Assembly (NCBI GenBank): GCA_016937715.1 | Contig: JAFGWA010000116.1 | Span: 1 to 43,758, forward strand | Origin: Candidatus Goldiibacteriota bacterium | GTDB lineage: Bacteria > Oederibacteriota > PGYV01 | DNA: 43,758 nucleotides | Direction: 5' to 3' | Part shown: piece after piece, positions 7,459-14,964 of the stretch | Layout of the letters: each line of letters begins with the position of its first letter | How positions within the stretch are numbered: the first letter of the stretch is position 1 | Position numbers and translations under genes: made by a program | The notes under the pieces: generated by a model | Told to the model about the DNA's origin: nothing | Seen by the model: only the letters and a program-made list of their open reading frames with translations | Database searches by the model: none

Positions 7459-9696
7459 ATGTTAAAGAAAATTGCGGTTGTATTAATGCTTTTTATTGTC
7501 CCGGCTTTTGTTTTTGCCGCGGATGACCTTATCGGAAAGGATCACTGGTCTTATAAGAATATAAAAGAGCTCTCTGAAAGCGGGATAATAACAATGCCGC
7601 TTGAAAAAGACGCACTTACACGCGCTGAAGTTGTTGATTATATCAACAACGGCGTTGATAACGTACTTTACGCGGCTGCAGGGGATTCGTCATCGGGCGG
7701 CAGCGATCTGATGGGTAAGATCAACAAGTTATATGACCTTGTCAAAGCGTACATGACAGATATGATGCGCACCGAGAAAAAACTTGATGATATCTTAAAC
7801 ACAATAGGCGATTTAAGCGCCAAAAAGAAAGAAATAGAAATGAAGCAGGATAAACTGCTTAATTCAATAGGAATGAGGATTAACGGCGAATCTAACGCTT
7901 ATATGACAGACCTTCTTTTATTCGGAAATAAGTATCAGTCAGTGGGAGACCCTGTTGAACGCGTAAGGCCTATAACGCAGTATGTTGACTTAAAGTTTTC
8001 CCTTCGCGCAAGAAAAGACCTTTACGCGGAAGCCACATTCAGGCTGGAAAATATGTTTGGCGGTTTCTGGGGCAGCAAAGATGTTTATGGTTTAAGAAGA
8101 TTCTTCATTCAGGGCGATATGCCTGTGTCGTTTGTATTCGGTGATTTTCAGGGAAAACAGACCCCGTTTACATTATGGGCGGTTGATGATGAAAGGCCTT
8201 TTGAAGCCAAGGTTTTTGCCGATAAAAGGGATATGAATAAGAACGAACTTTACCTTCTTGATAATTCATGGCCGTTAAACGGCGGCAAGATTCAGACTAT
8301 AGTTGAACTGTTTGATTCAGTTGATGTTAACATGATGGTGCTTGGAGCAAGGCTGGGTGAATCAAATAAACCGGGGTACGGCGGGGTAACGTATAATCAC
8401 GATCAGTATATGATAGGCGGCAGGATAGCAACAGATTTTTCGCTTAAAGATATGCTTGAAGTGGGCGTAAACTACAATGAAATTACTGATGCAAAAGATA
8501 CAGGCACACAGCTTTCCGCGGCACAGGCGTTAAACCCTGCCATTTCAGATGTATTTAATAACTATGTATTTTCAGGCGACGGTGCTTTTAAGTTTATGTT
8601 TGGTGAAGGAGAGGATGATGGTTATGTAAAGATATCCGGTGAATTTGCCAAATCAATGTACACTCCCAAAAAAGGAAAACAATGGAGGCAGTGGTACTAT
8701 GACAGCACAACCGGCTATCAGTGCCTTACCGCAACAAGCCACCATTATGCTGAAGGCGCCGCTTTAAAGGCGGGCATTGAAGCAAACTATTTCAACACAA
8801 CGGTCGAAATTTCATATAGGAATGTCGGAAATTCATTCACGGCATATGCTGCTCAGACAAGAATATATGACGAAGCAAATAATTTCCCTTATCTTACGCA
8901 GAATAATACCTGGAATATAAATCCGGGAGTCGGGCTTCCTCCCGCTTATATGATAGGCGGAGAAGTTTACCCTTTCACGCAGTATAATCCGGTTATTTCG
9001 CTTCAGGAAGACGGAATTGCGTCAAGGCCCGGAAATCTTTTGGATTATCCCGTATATGAAAATGCGACAAACCCTTACGGCGATTCAACTCCAAACAGGT
9101 CGGGTATCAAAGTGGCTCTTAAAGGCGATTATCTTGACAATATGATATCACCGCATTTTGTATTTGAAATGGCGTCGGAACCTGAACCGTTTATAAAAAA
9201 GAAACCTAAGAATTTCTCTGTTATTGAAGTTGGCGCAAGGGCTGAATACTGGCAGGTAGCGGTAATGGCAGGCGTTAAAATGGAAAGTGTTAAAAATGAC
9301 GCTGTAGGAAATTCCAAGGTTGCTTTTGATTCCACGGGTATTGACCTTGGAATTGAATATCAGATAATAAAGAAAAAGCTGCTTGCGTATTTGGGATTCA
9401 AGAGCAACAGCATAAAGGGTTTTGATTCGTATATTTCAGGTACCGGCGCGATAGCCCCTATGGCGCAGTTAAGATACGACCATACAATCACAAGCCTTGG
9501 CGGCGGAGTGGAATTTAAAGTTGCAAAACCCGTAACAATGGGTATATATTTTACAAATACCCTTATAGAAGATAACAGGACCGTAAAAACAGCTGAAGAC
9601 GCGCTTTATTACGGTGAGCCGATAGGCACGAAATTCTCCGATTACAACAGTTATAACGCTCAGGAACTTGGCGCAAAGATAAGTATTCTGTTCTAA
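7459..9696 (+). CDS. Outer-membrane beta-barrel protein with SLH-like domain and coiled coil
   Basis: Predicted porin-like outer-membrane protein of 745 residues. I place the start at the ATG at 7459, because GGAGG at 7446-7450 sits 8 bp before it; the upstream in-frame ATG at 7444 overlaps that site. After a signal peptide ending FVFA, residues about 20-65 (KDHWSYKNIKELSESGIIT, then TRAEVVDYINNGVDNVL) match an SLH repeat more clearly than in the preceding gene. A charged coiled-coil segment follows (about 85-120, EKKLDDILNTIGDLSAKKKE). The rest is beta-strand rich and ends in ISILF. By analogy with OmpM/Slp proteins, the SLH part would bind cell-wall polymer while the barrel spans the outer membrane. 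Transported solute unknown. Confidence 0.8.
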   Translation: MLKKIAVVLMLFIVPAFVFAADDLIGKDHWSYKNIKELSESGIITMPLEKDALTRAEVVDYINNGVDNVLYAAAGDSSSGGSDLMGKINKLYDLVKAYMTDMMRTEKKLDDILNTIGDLSAKKKEIEMKQDKLLNSIGMRINGESNAYMTDLLLFGNKYQSVGDPVERVRPITQYVDLKFSLRARKDLYAEATFRLENMFGGFWGSKDVYGLRRFFIQGDMPVSFVFGDFQGKQTPFTLWAVDDERPFEAKVFADKRDMNKNELYLLDNSWPLNGGKIQTIVELFDSVDVNMMVLGARLGESNKPGYGGVTYNHDQYMIGGRIATDFSLKDMLEVGVNYNEITDAKDTGTQLSAAQALNPAISDVFNNYVFSGDGAFKFMFGEGEDDGYVKISGEFAKSMYTPKKGKQWRQWYYDSTTGYQCLTATSHHYAEGAALKAGIEANYFNTTVEISYRNVGNSFTAYAAQTRIYDEANNFPYLTQNNTWNINPGVGLPPAYMIGGEVYPFTQYNPVISLQEDGIASRPGNLLDYPVYENATNPYGDSTPNRSGIKVALKGDYLDNMISPHFVFEMASEPEPFIKKKPKNFSVIEVGARAEYWQVAVMAGVKMESVKNDAVGNSKVAFDSTGIDLGIEYQIIKKKLLAYLGFKSNSIKGFDSYISGTGAIAPMAQLRYDHTITSLGGGVEFKVAKPVTMGIYFTNTLIEDNRTVKTAEDALYYGEPIGTKFSDYNSYNAQELGAKISILF

Positions 9697-9713
9697 AAGT
9701 ATTTTGTTCTTTA

Positions 9714-9741
9714 TTGTAGAGACGCAACATGTTGCGTCTCC
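9714..9741. repeat. Family A REP-like palindrome
   Basis: A perfect 22-bp palindrome (9719-9740, half-site GAGACGCAACA) is preceded by TTGTA. Related copies occur near 13299, 24500, 28864 and 38292. No T-tract follows this copy. Confidence 0.8.
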
Positions 9742-9799
9742 GGTGTAAAAAGTGGCAGCTGCGGTTTGATGCGGTATATTTTGATGAATTTAATGTAAA

Positions 9800-9835
9800 C
9801 TTTTTGTCAGGTAATTCCGTCAAACTGACAGAAAG
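9800..9835. promoter_or_regulatory. Inverted repeat upstream of the CBM9-like gene
   Basis: CTTTTTGTCAG (9800-9810) and CTGACAGAAAG (9825-9835) are complementary at 10 of 11 positions around a 14-bp centre, ending 35 bp before the start codon. It could be an operator or a leader hairpin; no regulator is identified. Confidence 0.35.
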
Positions 9836-9870
9836 AAACAATAAAAAATATCTTTAAAGGAGGCAATAAA

Positions 9871-10590
9871 ATGAAGAAAATCGCGGTAATGGCAGTACTG
9901 GTACTGGCTTTCTCGGCGGTGTTTGTTTACGCTGAAAAACCAAAAACGACTCTTAGCATCGTATCGGAAGGTTTTACAATTGACGGTTCGCTTGCGGACT
10001 GGGCGGCAGTTAAACCTGTTGTTCTTGACAGTGCAAAAATGTTAACTCACGGTAAGGCGGAATGGGCGGGCAAAGAAGTTCAGTCTGGGAAAGTTTATGT
10101 TGCTTTTACGGAAGACGCGCTTTATGTAGCTGCAGAAGTAAAAAGCCCCAAAGGAATTGCTAATAATAATGTAGGCAAAGATATGTGGAACGGAAATGCG
10201 GTGGAAGTATTTATTGGATTTGATAATTCAGACCCGGAAAGGGAAATGTACACGGAATCTGACTACCAGCTTGGTTTTAACCCGGGGAAAGTAAATAAAG
10301 AAGGCAAAGTAATAAACAAACCGGAAGTTTACTGTTTTAACATGGAACAGAATGCGGAAGGTTCAAAAATAAAGGCAAAAAAGATAAAAGGCGGATACAT
10401 CATTGAAGCAATGGTTCCGGGTTCTTTCTTTCCTGCGTGGAACGTTGCAAGCGGCAATGAAATTTCTTTTGACATAAGCATAGATGACCAGGGAACAAAA
10501 GGCGCGGCAAGAAAGCTTCAGTTCACATGGTCGGGATACGCTGAAAGTTACAAGAATCCTGCCGGTTGGGGAACCGCGGTTTTAAAATAA
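9871..10590 (+). CDS. Secreted CBM9-like carbohydrate-binding protein
   Basis: A 239-residue protein with signal peptide (about 1-21, ending VYA) and essentially one domain. That domain resembles the family 9 carbohydrate-binding / DOMON-like sandwich: an opening FTIDGSLADWAAVKPV, a middle LYVAAEVKSP, the acidic NAVEVFIGFDNSD segment and a late GGYIIEAMVPGSFF strand. These features typify CBM9-like domains that bind reducing ends of beta-glucans or xylan, often attached to xylanases; here the domain stands alone. AGGAGG lies 8 bp before the ATG. Its position between outer-membrane barrels and glycan-binding lipoproteins suggests a surface or periplasmic glycan-binding role. Ligand not determinable from sequence. 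Confidence 0.75.
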   Translation: MKKIAVMAVLVLAFSAVFVYAEKPKTTLSIVSEGFTIDGSLADWAAVKPVVLDSAKMLTHGKAEWAGKEVQSGKVYVAFTEDALYVAAEVKSPKGIANNNVGKDMWNGNAVEVFIGFDNSDPEREMYTESDYQLGFNPGKVNKEGKVINKPEVYCFNMEQNAEGSKIKAKKIKGGYIIEAMVPGSFFPAWNVASGNEISFDISIDDQGTKGAARKLQFTWSGYAESYKNPAGWGTAVLK

Positions 10591-10631
10591 TATATTAAAG
10601 AAAGATAAAATTGAGGGAGGTAATACCGAAT

Positions 10632-11792
10632 ATGAAAAAAGCTCTGGTAACGGTAATAGTGGTACTTGCCGCAGTCGGGATAATATTCTCGGCATGCAGC
10701 AAGAAAAGAACGGTTCCGGTTGCGCCGGAAGATTTAGGCACGGCAACATATACGCATACATTTACCAATACTCCTACTGAAACAAATACCATTGACCCGG
10801 CTGTTCCAACAAACACATTTACACGTACTTTTACAAGTACTCCGACTGAGACGCCTATTCCAAAACCCACAGGCTGGATAGATGACTGTGAAGACATATA
10901 TGGGCCAAACCAGAATGATTTCCAGGTAACAGGCGGGCCGGTTTTAAATTCCGGCGGATACTGGATAACTTATGACGATAACTCAAAGCAGAATAATGGA
11001 ACATCCTACGTTTGGCCTATGTCTGATACATGGGCTGAGAGGAAATCTGTTTCTCCTGAACCTTTTGTAATGTCAGCTCCCGGTTATACCGGTTCTCCTT
11101 ATGGACAGAGTTTTGCGGCGCGTATTACCGGTTATGTAACTGGCTGCGAAGGCGGGTCAGGCAGCTGGTGGTTAGATACCACGTGCACCGGGCTTGGTAC
11201 TATTACAATATATAATCCTATTGACGAAACAACGGTATTCAGGTTTGGTTTTATCGGTATGGGCTGTCAGTTAACACCTACAGCAGGTGAAGGTGCCACA
11301 GGTTATACCGCAGGACAGACCGGTGTTGCCGGCCTTATTGACGATCCGCTGGACTGTCAGGAAGTTGATATTTCGGGCTTTACCGGAATAAGGTTCTGGT
11401 ATAAAGGCGACGGAATGAACTGGAGGGTTAAGATACCGTTTACCAACCAGCTTAACTGTGATGGGAAGTATCATCCGGAAATGCCTGTCGGAGAAGAAGC
11501 TGCGATTATGGCTACGTCAAGTTATACAAAAGCCAATGATGCGGGCTTTAATATTATGGCCAGTGCCACGGATTGGACATTAATAGAGATACCGTTCTCC
11601 TCGCTTGCTTATGAAACATGGGGCGCTCCGCTTACCACAGACTGCTCTGCACCCGGCGGAGATTGCGCGATCACCACGGTACTTCAGCATGTGAAACAGA
11701 TACAGTTCCAGACATTCGGAGATCCGGCGGCAGAGAACCGTTATCCTAACTCCCGCGAAATATGGATTGACGATATAGAACTTTATTATTAA
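10632..11792 (+). CDS. Lipoprotein with Thr-rich stalk and CIA30/CBM11-like domain
   Basis: The start at 10632 gives a normal lipoprotein signal (MKKALVTVIV..., lipobox FSAC, lipidated Cys19). The earlier TTG at 10611 would add seven residues and spoil it. GGGAGG lies at 10615-10620, slightly far from the ATG. After the Cys come two short alternating-Thr stretches (about 37-80), the same linker type as in the GH9 enzyme. A beta-sandwich of about 300 residues follows, with WIDDCED near its start, an IRFWYKGDG strand, WTLIEIPFSSL and a terminal REIWIDDIELYY. This pattern recalls CBM11/CIA30 galactose-binding-like folds. It probably binds a beta-glucan on a membrane-anchored stalk. Fold assignment is by pattern only. 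Confidence 0.65.
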   Translation: MKKALVTVIVVLAAVGIIFSACSKKRTVPVAPEDLGTATYTHTFTNTPTETNTIDPAVPTNTFTRTFTSTPTETPIPKPTGWIDDCEDIYGPNQNDFQVTGGPVLNSGGYWITYDDNSKQNNGTSYVWPMSDTWAERKSVSPEPFVMSAPGYTGSPYGQSFAARITGYVTGCEGGSGSWWLDTTCTGLGTITIYNPIDETTVFRFGFIGMGCQLTPTAGEGATGYTAGQTGVAGLIDDPLDCQEVDISGFTGIRFWYKGDGMNWRVKIPFTNQLNCDGKYHPEMPVGEEAAIMATSSYTKANDAGFNIMASATDWTLIEIPFSSLAYETWGAPLTTDCSAPGGDCAITTVLQHVKQIQFQTFGDPAAENRYPNSREIWIDDIELYY

Positions 11793-11818
11793 TAAATAAA
11801 GGCAATACTGATATAAAT

Positions 11819-11844
11819 CCGGCCGCGGGTTAAACCGCGGCCGG
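11819..11844. repeat. Perfect 10-bp GC hairpin between lipoprotein genes
   Basis: CCGGCCGCGG (11819-11828) pairs perfectly with CCGCGGCCGG (11835-11844) around a GTTAAA loop. There is no T-run, so it is not a standard terminator. It may protect mRNA ends, pause transcription, or be a relative of the family B palindromes. Confidence 0.6.
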
Positions 11845-11876
11845 AAGAACTTATATAAACAAACAGGAGTTAAAAA

Positions 11877-12536
11877 GTGAAAAAAATACAATTTATAGCA
11901 TATATAACAGCCGCGTTGTTCGTATTAACTTCCTGTGCCGGCGTTGTTGAAGTGAAAACTCCGGGTATTACCGGCGGAAAGATAGTGCCTAAAACTGTAA
12001 AGAAGAAATTTAAACCCGTTTTATTTGAAGATTTTGAAGCCGGCACAGCTGTCGGTTCTTATTCATATGCCAATACGGGCGGAAACGCTTCGGCTGAAAA
12101 GTTTGTGGCGACGATGGATGAAAAACACGGCGGAAATTATTCCGCGTTTTCTTCGTTTGACACCGGCGCTGACGGCGCGTGGGGTGTTGGCATAGGAACC
12201 CAAAGCGCGTACGGCGGCGGTTATATAGATGCTAAAGACAGGGATACCTTTTCAATCTGGGTAAAAGCGCCTGCGGGTATGCCTTTTTATTTCTTCTGCA
12301 ACGAAGCGCAGGATAACGGCGGGGACGGGGAATTCTGGAATTCGCCTAACCAGACAGGTACAGGTAAATGGGACCTTTATGAAGTAAGCATGGATGAGTT
12401 TTACAAAAATATATATTCCGGAAATCAGGAAGGCAATAACGCGGTTGATATGACTGCAATGGGCACCATAGGGCTGCAGTTTTCCGGTTCGGTAGGCAAG
12501 GGAACAGTATATATAGATGATGTATATTTTAAATAA
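11877..12536 (+). CDS. Lipoprotein with CIA30/CBM11-like domain, copy 1
   Basis: A 219-residue lipoprotein starting at GTG, with AGGAG (11865-11869) 7 bp upstream. A hydrophobic signal ends in the lipobox LTSC followed by AGVV. The mature part is one galactose-binding-like beta sandwich: VLFEDFEAGTAVGSYSYAN near its start, a TFSIWVKAPAGMPFYFF strand, a GTGKWDLYEVSMDEF segment and a closing GTVYIDDVYFK. The order of strands and the terminal IDD motif fit CIA30/CBM11-like domains. The next gene is a clear paralogue. Probably a surface or periplasmic glycan-binding lipoprotein; ligand unknown. Confidence 0.65.
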   Translation: MKKIQFIAYITAALFVLTSCAGVVEVKTPGITGGKIVPKTVKKKFKPVLFEDFEAGTAVGSYSYANTGGNASAEKFVATMDEKHGGNYSAFSSFDTGADGAWGVGIGTQSAYGGGYIDAKDRDTFSIWVKAPAGMPFYFFCNEAQDNGGDGEFWNSPNQTGTGKWDLYEVSMDEFYKNIYSGNQEGNNAVDMTAMGTIGLQFSGSVGKGTVYIDDVYFK

Positions 12537-12566
12537 TCACAGAAACTAATTATTTCGGAGGCTGAA

Positions 12567-13223
12567 TTGAAAAAAACAATTGTAATTTCTTCATTCATAG
12601 CGGCATTATTTTTAATTACTTCCTGCGCGGGCGTAATTTCATTCAGAAAACCCGGTACCGCAAGGGTTTCAAAGGCCGCTGCAGGGGCTGTGTTAAAGCC
12701 CGTTCTTTTTGATGATTTTGAAAGGGGAAATATCCCGATGTCTTATTCTTACGCCAACACGCAGGCGGCGGCTAATATGTCTAAGTTTGCGGTTACAGGC
12801 GATGAAAAATATAACGGAAGCAGTTCTGCGGCTTCGGCTTATGACACGGGGACAAGTTCTGAATGGGGCTGCGGCGCGGCTCTTGCCAGCGCTTATGCAA
12901 CCGAAGGTTACATTGATGCCGCAGGAAGAAAGTTTATTACGGCATGGGTACTTGCTCCGGAAAATACAACTTTTTATTTCTTTGTAAATGAAGCCGCGGC
13001 AAACGGCGGCGACGGGGAATACTGGAATTCGCCAAGCCAGACAGGCGCGGGAAAGTGGGCTTATTATGAAATTCCTTTTGATGAATTCTTCAAGAATATA
13101 TATTCCGGCTCACAGGCGGGAAATAATGATTTAGACCCATCCGCTATAGGCGTTGTCGGCGTTCAGCTTGGCGGTATGCAGGGTAAGGGTACAATATATC
13201 TGGATGATATCTGGCTTAAGTAG
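12567..13223 (+). CDS. Lipoprotein with CIA30/CBM11-like domain, copy 2
   Basis: A 218-residue paralogue of the preceding lipoprotein, separated by only 30 bp, so a tandem duplication within one operon. It uses a TTG start with GGAGG (12557-12561) 5 bp upstream. Lipobox ITSC is followed by AGVI. Shared blocks include VLFDDFERGN, SYSYANT, GGDGEYWNSPSQTG, a FKNIYSG segment and GTIYLDDIWLK. Conserved Trp and Asp positions suggest both copies keep the same fold, while loops differ (for example AAANMSKF versus NASAEKF), perhaps giving different ligand preference. Transcription ends at a strong terminator just downstream. Confidence 0.65.
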   Translation: MKKTIVISSFIAALFLITSCAGVISFRKPGTARVSKAAAGAVLKPVLFDDFERGNIPMSYSYANTQAAANMSKFAVTGDEKYNGSSSAASAYDTGTSSEWGCGAALASAYATEGYIDAAGRKFITAWVLAPENTTFYFFVNEAAANGGDGEYWNSPSQTGAGKWAYYEIPFDEFFKNIYSGSQAGNNDLDPSAIGVVGVQLGGMQGKGTIYLDDIWLK

Positions 13224-13243
13224 ATTTTATTAATTTAATTATC

Positions 13244-13272
13244 AAAAGGCGGCCTTCATGGCCGCCTTTTTT
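13244..13272 (+). terminator. Rho-independent terminator
   Basis: An 11-bp perfect stem (AAAAGGCGGCC with GGCCGCCTTTT), a TTCAT loop and a T6 run directly after the GC core form a textbook intrinsic terminator closing the lipoprotein operon. Confidence 0.92.
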
Positions 13273-13293
13273 ATTTTAAAGCTTTGTTTTTTA

Positions 13294-13320
13294 TTGTGGA
13301 GACACAATACATTGTGTCCT
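13294..13320. repeat. Family A REP-like palindrome, degenerate
   Basis: TTGTGGAGACACAAT is mirrored by ATTGTGTCC. It has the same lead-in and size as the 9714 copy, with a few substitutions. Confidence 0.6.
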
Positions 13321-13350
13321 GGTTTTTTGATTTTTGTGTTTTAATGCCGT

Positions 13351-13436
13351 GGTAGGTGCGGGCTTCAGCCCGGGGCTGTTGATTTGTTTTTTTTTGGTTT
13401 GGCAGATGCGGGTATTTAATCCGCGCAGATTTTTTT
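13351..13436. repeat. Two degenerate family B palindromes in tandem
   Basis: GGTAGGTGCGGGCTTCAGCC (from 13351) and GGCAGATGCGGGTATTTAAT (from 13401) are two diverged copies of the family B unit, about 50 bp apart, each followed by a GATTT or GATTTTTT tail. Confidence 0.6.
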
Positions 13437-13458
13437 AAATACCAATTCAAAAATGCGG

Positions 13459-13487
13459 TTTAAAATCACCCGTTTATAGGGTATAAT
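13459..13487 (+). promoter_or_regulatory. Sigma-70 promoter of the FadL-like gene
   Basis: TTTAAA (13459-13464), a 17-bp spacer and a perfect TATAAT (13482-13487) lie 27 bp before the start codon. The metF promoter has the same hexamers and spacing. Confidence 0.55.
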
Positions 13488-13514
13488 ATAAAAAATCAAT
13501 AACCTGGAGGGTAT

Positions 13515-14939
13515 ATGAAAAAGAAAATATTCATCTTTTTCTTCTTGTTTTTATTATCTTTCTGTTCCGTTTTCGCGGAAACAGTGATGACAATCAGGGA
13601 ATTTTACGGCGGCTCTGTTGATTTTCGCGCCGCAATTCAGACAGATGCTTTTTACGGCTCGCGCGGCGACGGTTTAAGGGCCGGCGGTACGGTTTCCACC
13701 CTTGATTTTCATCAAAGTTTTACCTCTTACAATCCTGCCTGCCTTGCATTTATGAAAACAGCAACTGCTTCTCTTGGGCTTATACCTGTTTCGCTGGGAA
13801 TGGATACGGGAATGATAGCTTCTTTTGCGGGGCAGAGCGTTGAAAGCATAATAAATGAAAACCTTGAAGAATCGTTTCAGGACATGACAAAAACCGCGGG
13901 TGTTACCACCACAATAGATACTATAAAAGGGCACATAGGCCAGCCGCCCGGAATAACTTCCCTTGAAATCATGGTGCCTTTTGCGGATAACGGCGCGGGT
14001 TTTGGACTTGCCAGGGAAGAAAAATTTACGATGGAATTTGACATGCTGTTAAACGGTACGGAAGTTTTAATTAATATGACGGATGATGAAAATTCCATGA
14101 TAGACGTGGACGCACGCGCCAAAGTAAACGCGCTTGTAAATATGGATATAAGAAATGTGGTGACGTCATTCGGGCTGGCAAGAAAAATAACGCCTATCTG
14201 GGCTGCGGGAGCTGTTTTGGAACGAATTGAATCGCGCTTTTTCACGGATGCCGGCGCGCAGGTGGATGCAATTGCGCGGTATTCCGGCAATGATTATGAA
14301 TTCAACACGCGGCCTGACAACAGTTTAAACGCTGTGGCTGCGGGCGATTTAAGGGCTGAAGGCTGGGGATTAAGGTTTGGGACATCGCTTCATTCACCGG
14401 ACGATTCGGTGGAAACCGCAATTGATTTTTCAATTCAGCCGGAGCTTAAATACAAAGGCAGGCTGGATATAAAATATCACACCATTCCGGATTCAATAGA
14501 TATTTCTGATGTAACGCTGACACAGGAAGAAGCAATGGATGGCACGGATAAAGAACTGAAAATTAAACTGCCTTCTTTTGCAAGGGTAACGCTTGCATGG
14601 AAGCCGGGAGTAATTATAGCGTTCAATTACACGCATTACTTTGACCCTTTTTATATTTCGTACGGCGCCGATAAAGTGCATCTGACAATGATGGACGCTT
14701 TCCGCCTTGGTTTTAATTTTGGCGGTTTCCAGCTTGGGGGCGGAATAATACTTTCAAATGAAGGTACAGAAATAAAAAATGAAGATACCGGAGAGATAAC
14801 CAAACAGACTTCGTGGTTCCCGATACCGGTACTATCAATGGGAATGGTTATACCAATAGGAAAATACATAGACGCGGAAATGGAATTTATGGCAGTGCCT
14901 TTTCCGGTCTTAAAATCAGCTGTAACATATAATTTTTAG
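13515..14939 (+). CDS. FadL/PorV-like outer-membrane beta-barrel protein
   Basis: A 474-residue predicted barrel with a signal peptide of about 22 residues (ending VFA). SYNPACLAFM near residue 75 recalls the NPA motif of FadL/OmpP1/PorV-type proteins, in which the N-terminus folds into the barrel as a hatch. Many amphipathic strands follow, and the chain ends TYNF with the terminal Phe typical of BAM-assembled barrels. GGAGG lies 4 bp before the ATG. It is 25 bp upstream of the giant repeat-protein gene, so the two are probably co-transcribed. It could be a hydrophobic-compound transporter or a secretion accessory; the sequence does not decide. Confidence 0.65.
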   Translation: MKKKIFIFFFLFLLSFCSVFAETVMTIREFYGGSVDFRAAIQTDAFYGSRGDGLRAGGTVSTLDFHQSFTSYNPACLAFMKTATASLGLIPVSLGMDTGMIASFAGQSVESIINENLEESFQDMTKTAGVTTTIDTIKGHIGQPPGITSLEIMVPFADNGAGFGLAREEKFTMEFDMLLNGTEVLINMTDDENSMIDVDARAKVNALVNMDIRNVVTSFGLARKITPIWAAGAVLERIESRFFTDAGAQVDAIARYSGNDYEFNTRPDNSLNAVAAGDLRAEGWGLRFGTSLHSPDDSVETAIDFSIQPELKYKGRLDIKYHTIPDSIDISDVTLTQEEAMDGTDKELKIKLPSFARVTLAWKPGVIIAFNYTHYFDPFYISYGADKVHLTMMDAFRLGFNFGGFQLGGGIILSNEGTEIKNEDTGEITKQTSWFPIPVLSMGMVIPIGKYIDAEMEFMAVPFPVLKSAVTYNF

Positions 14940-14964
14940 CGTAAAAATATAAAAGAGGTGCCTG

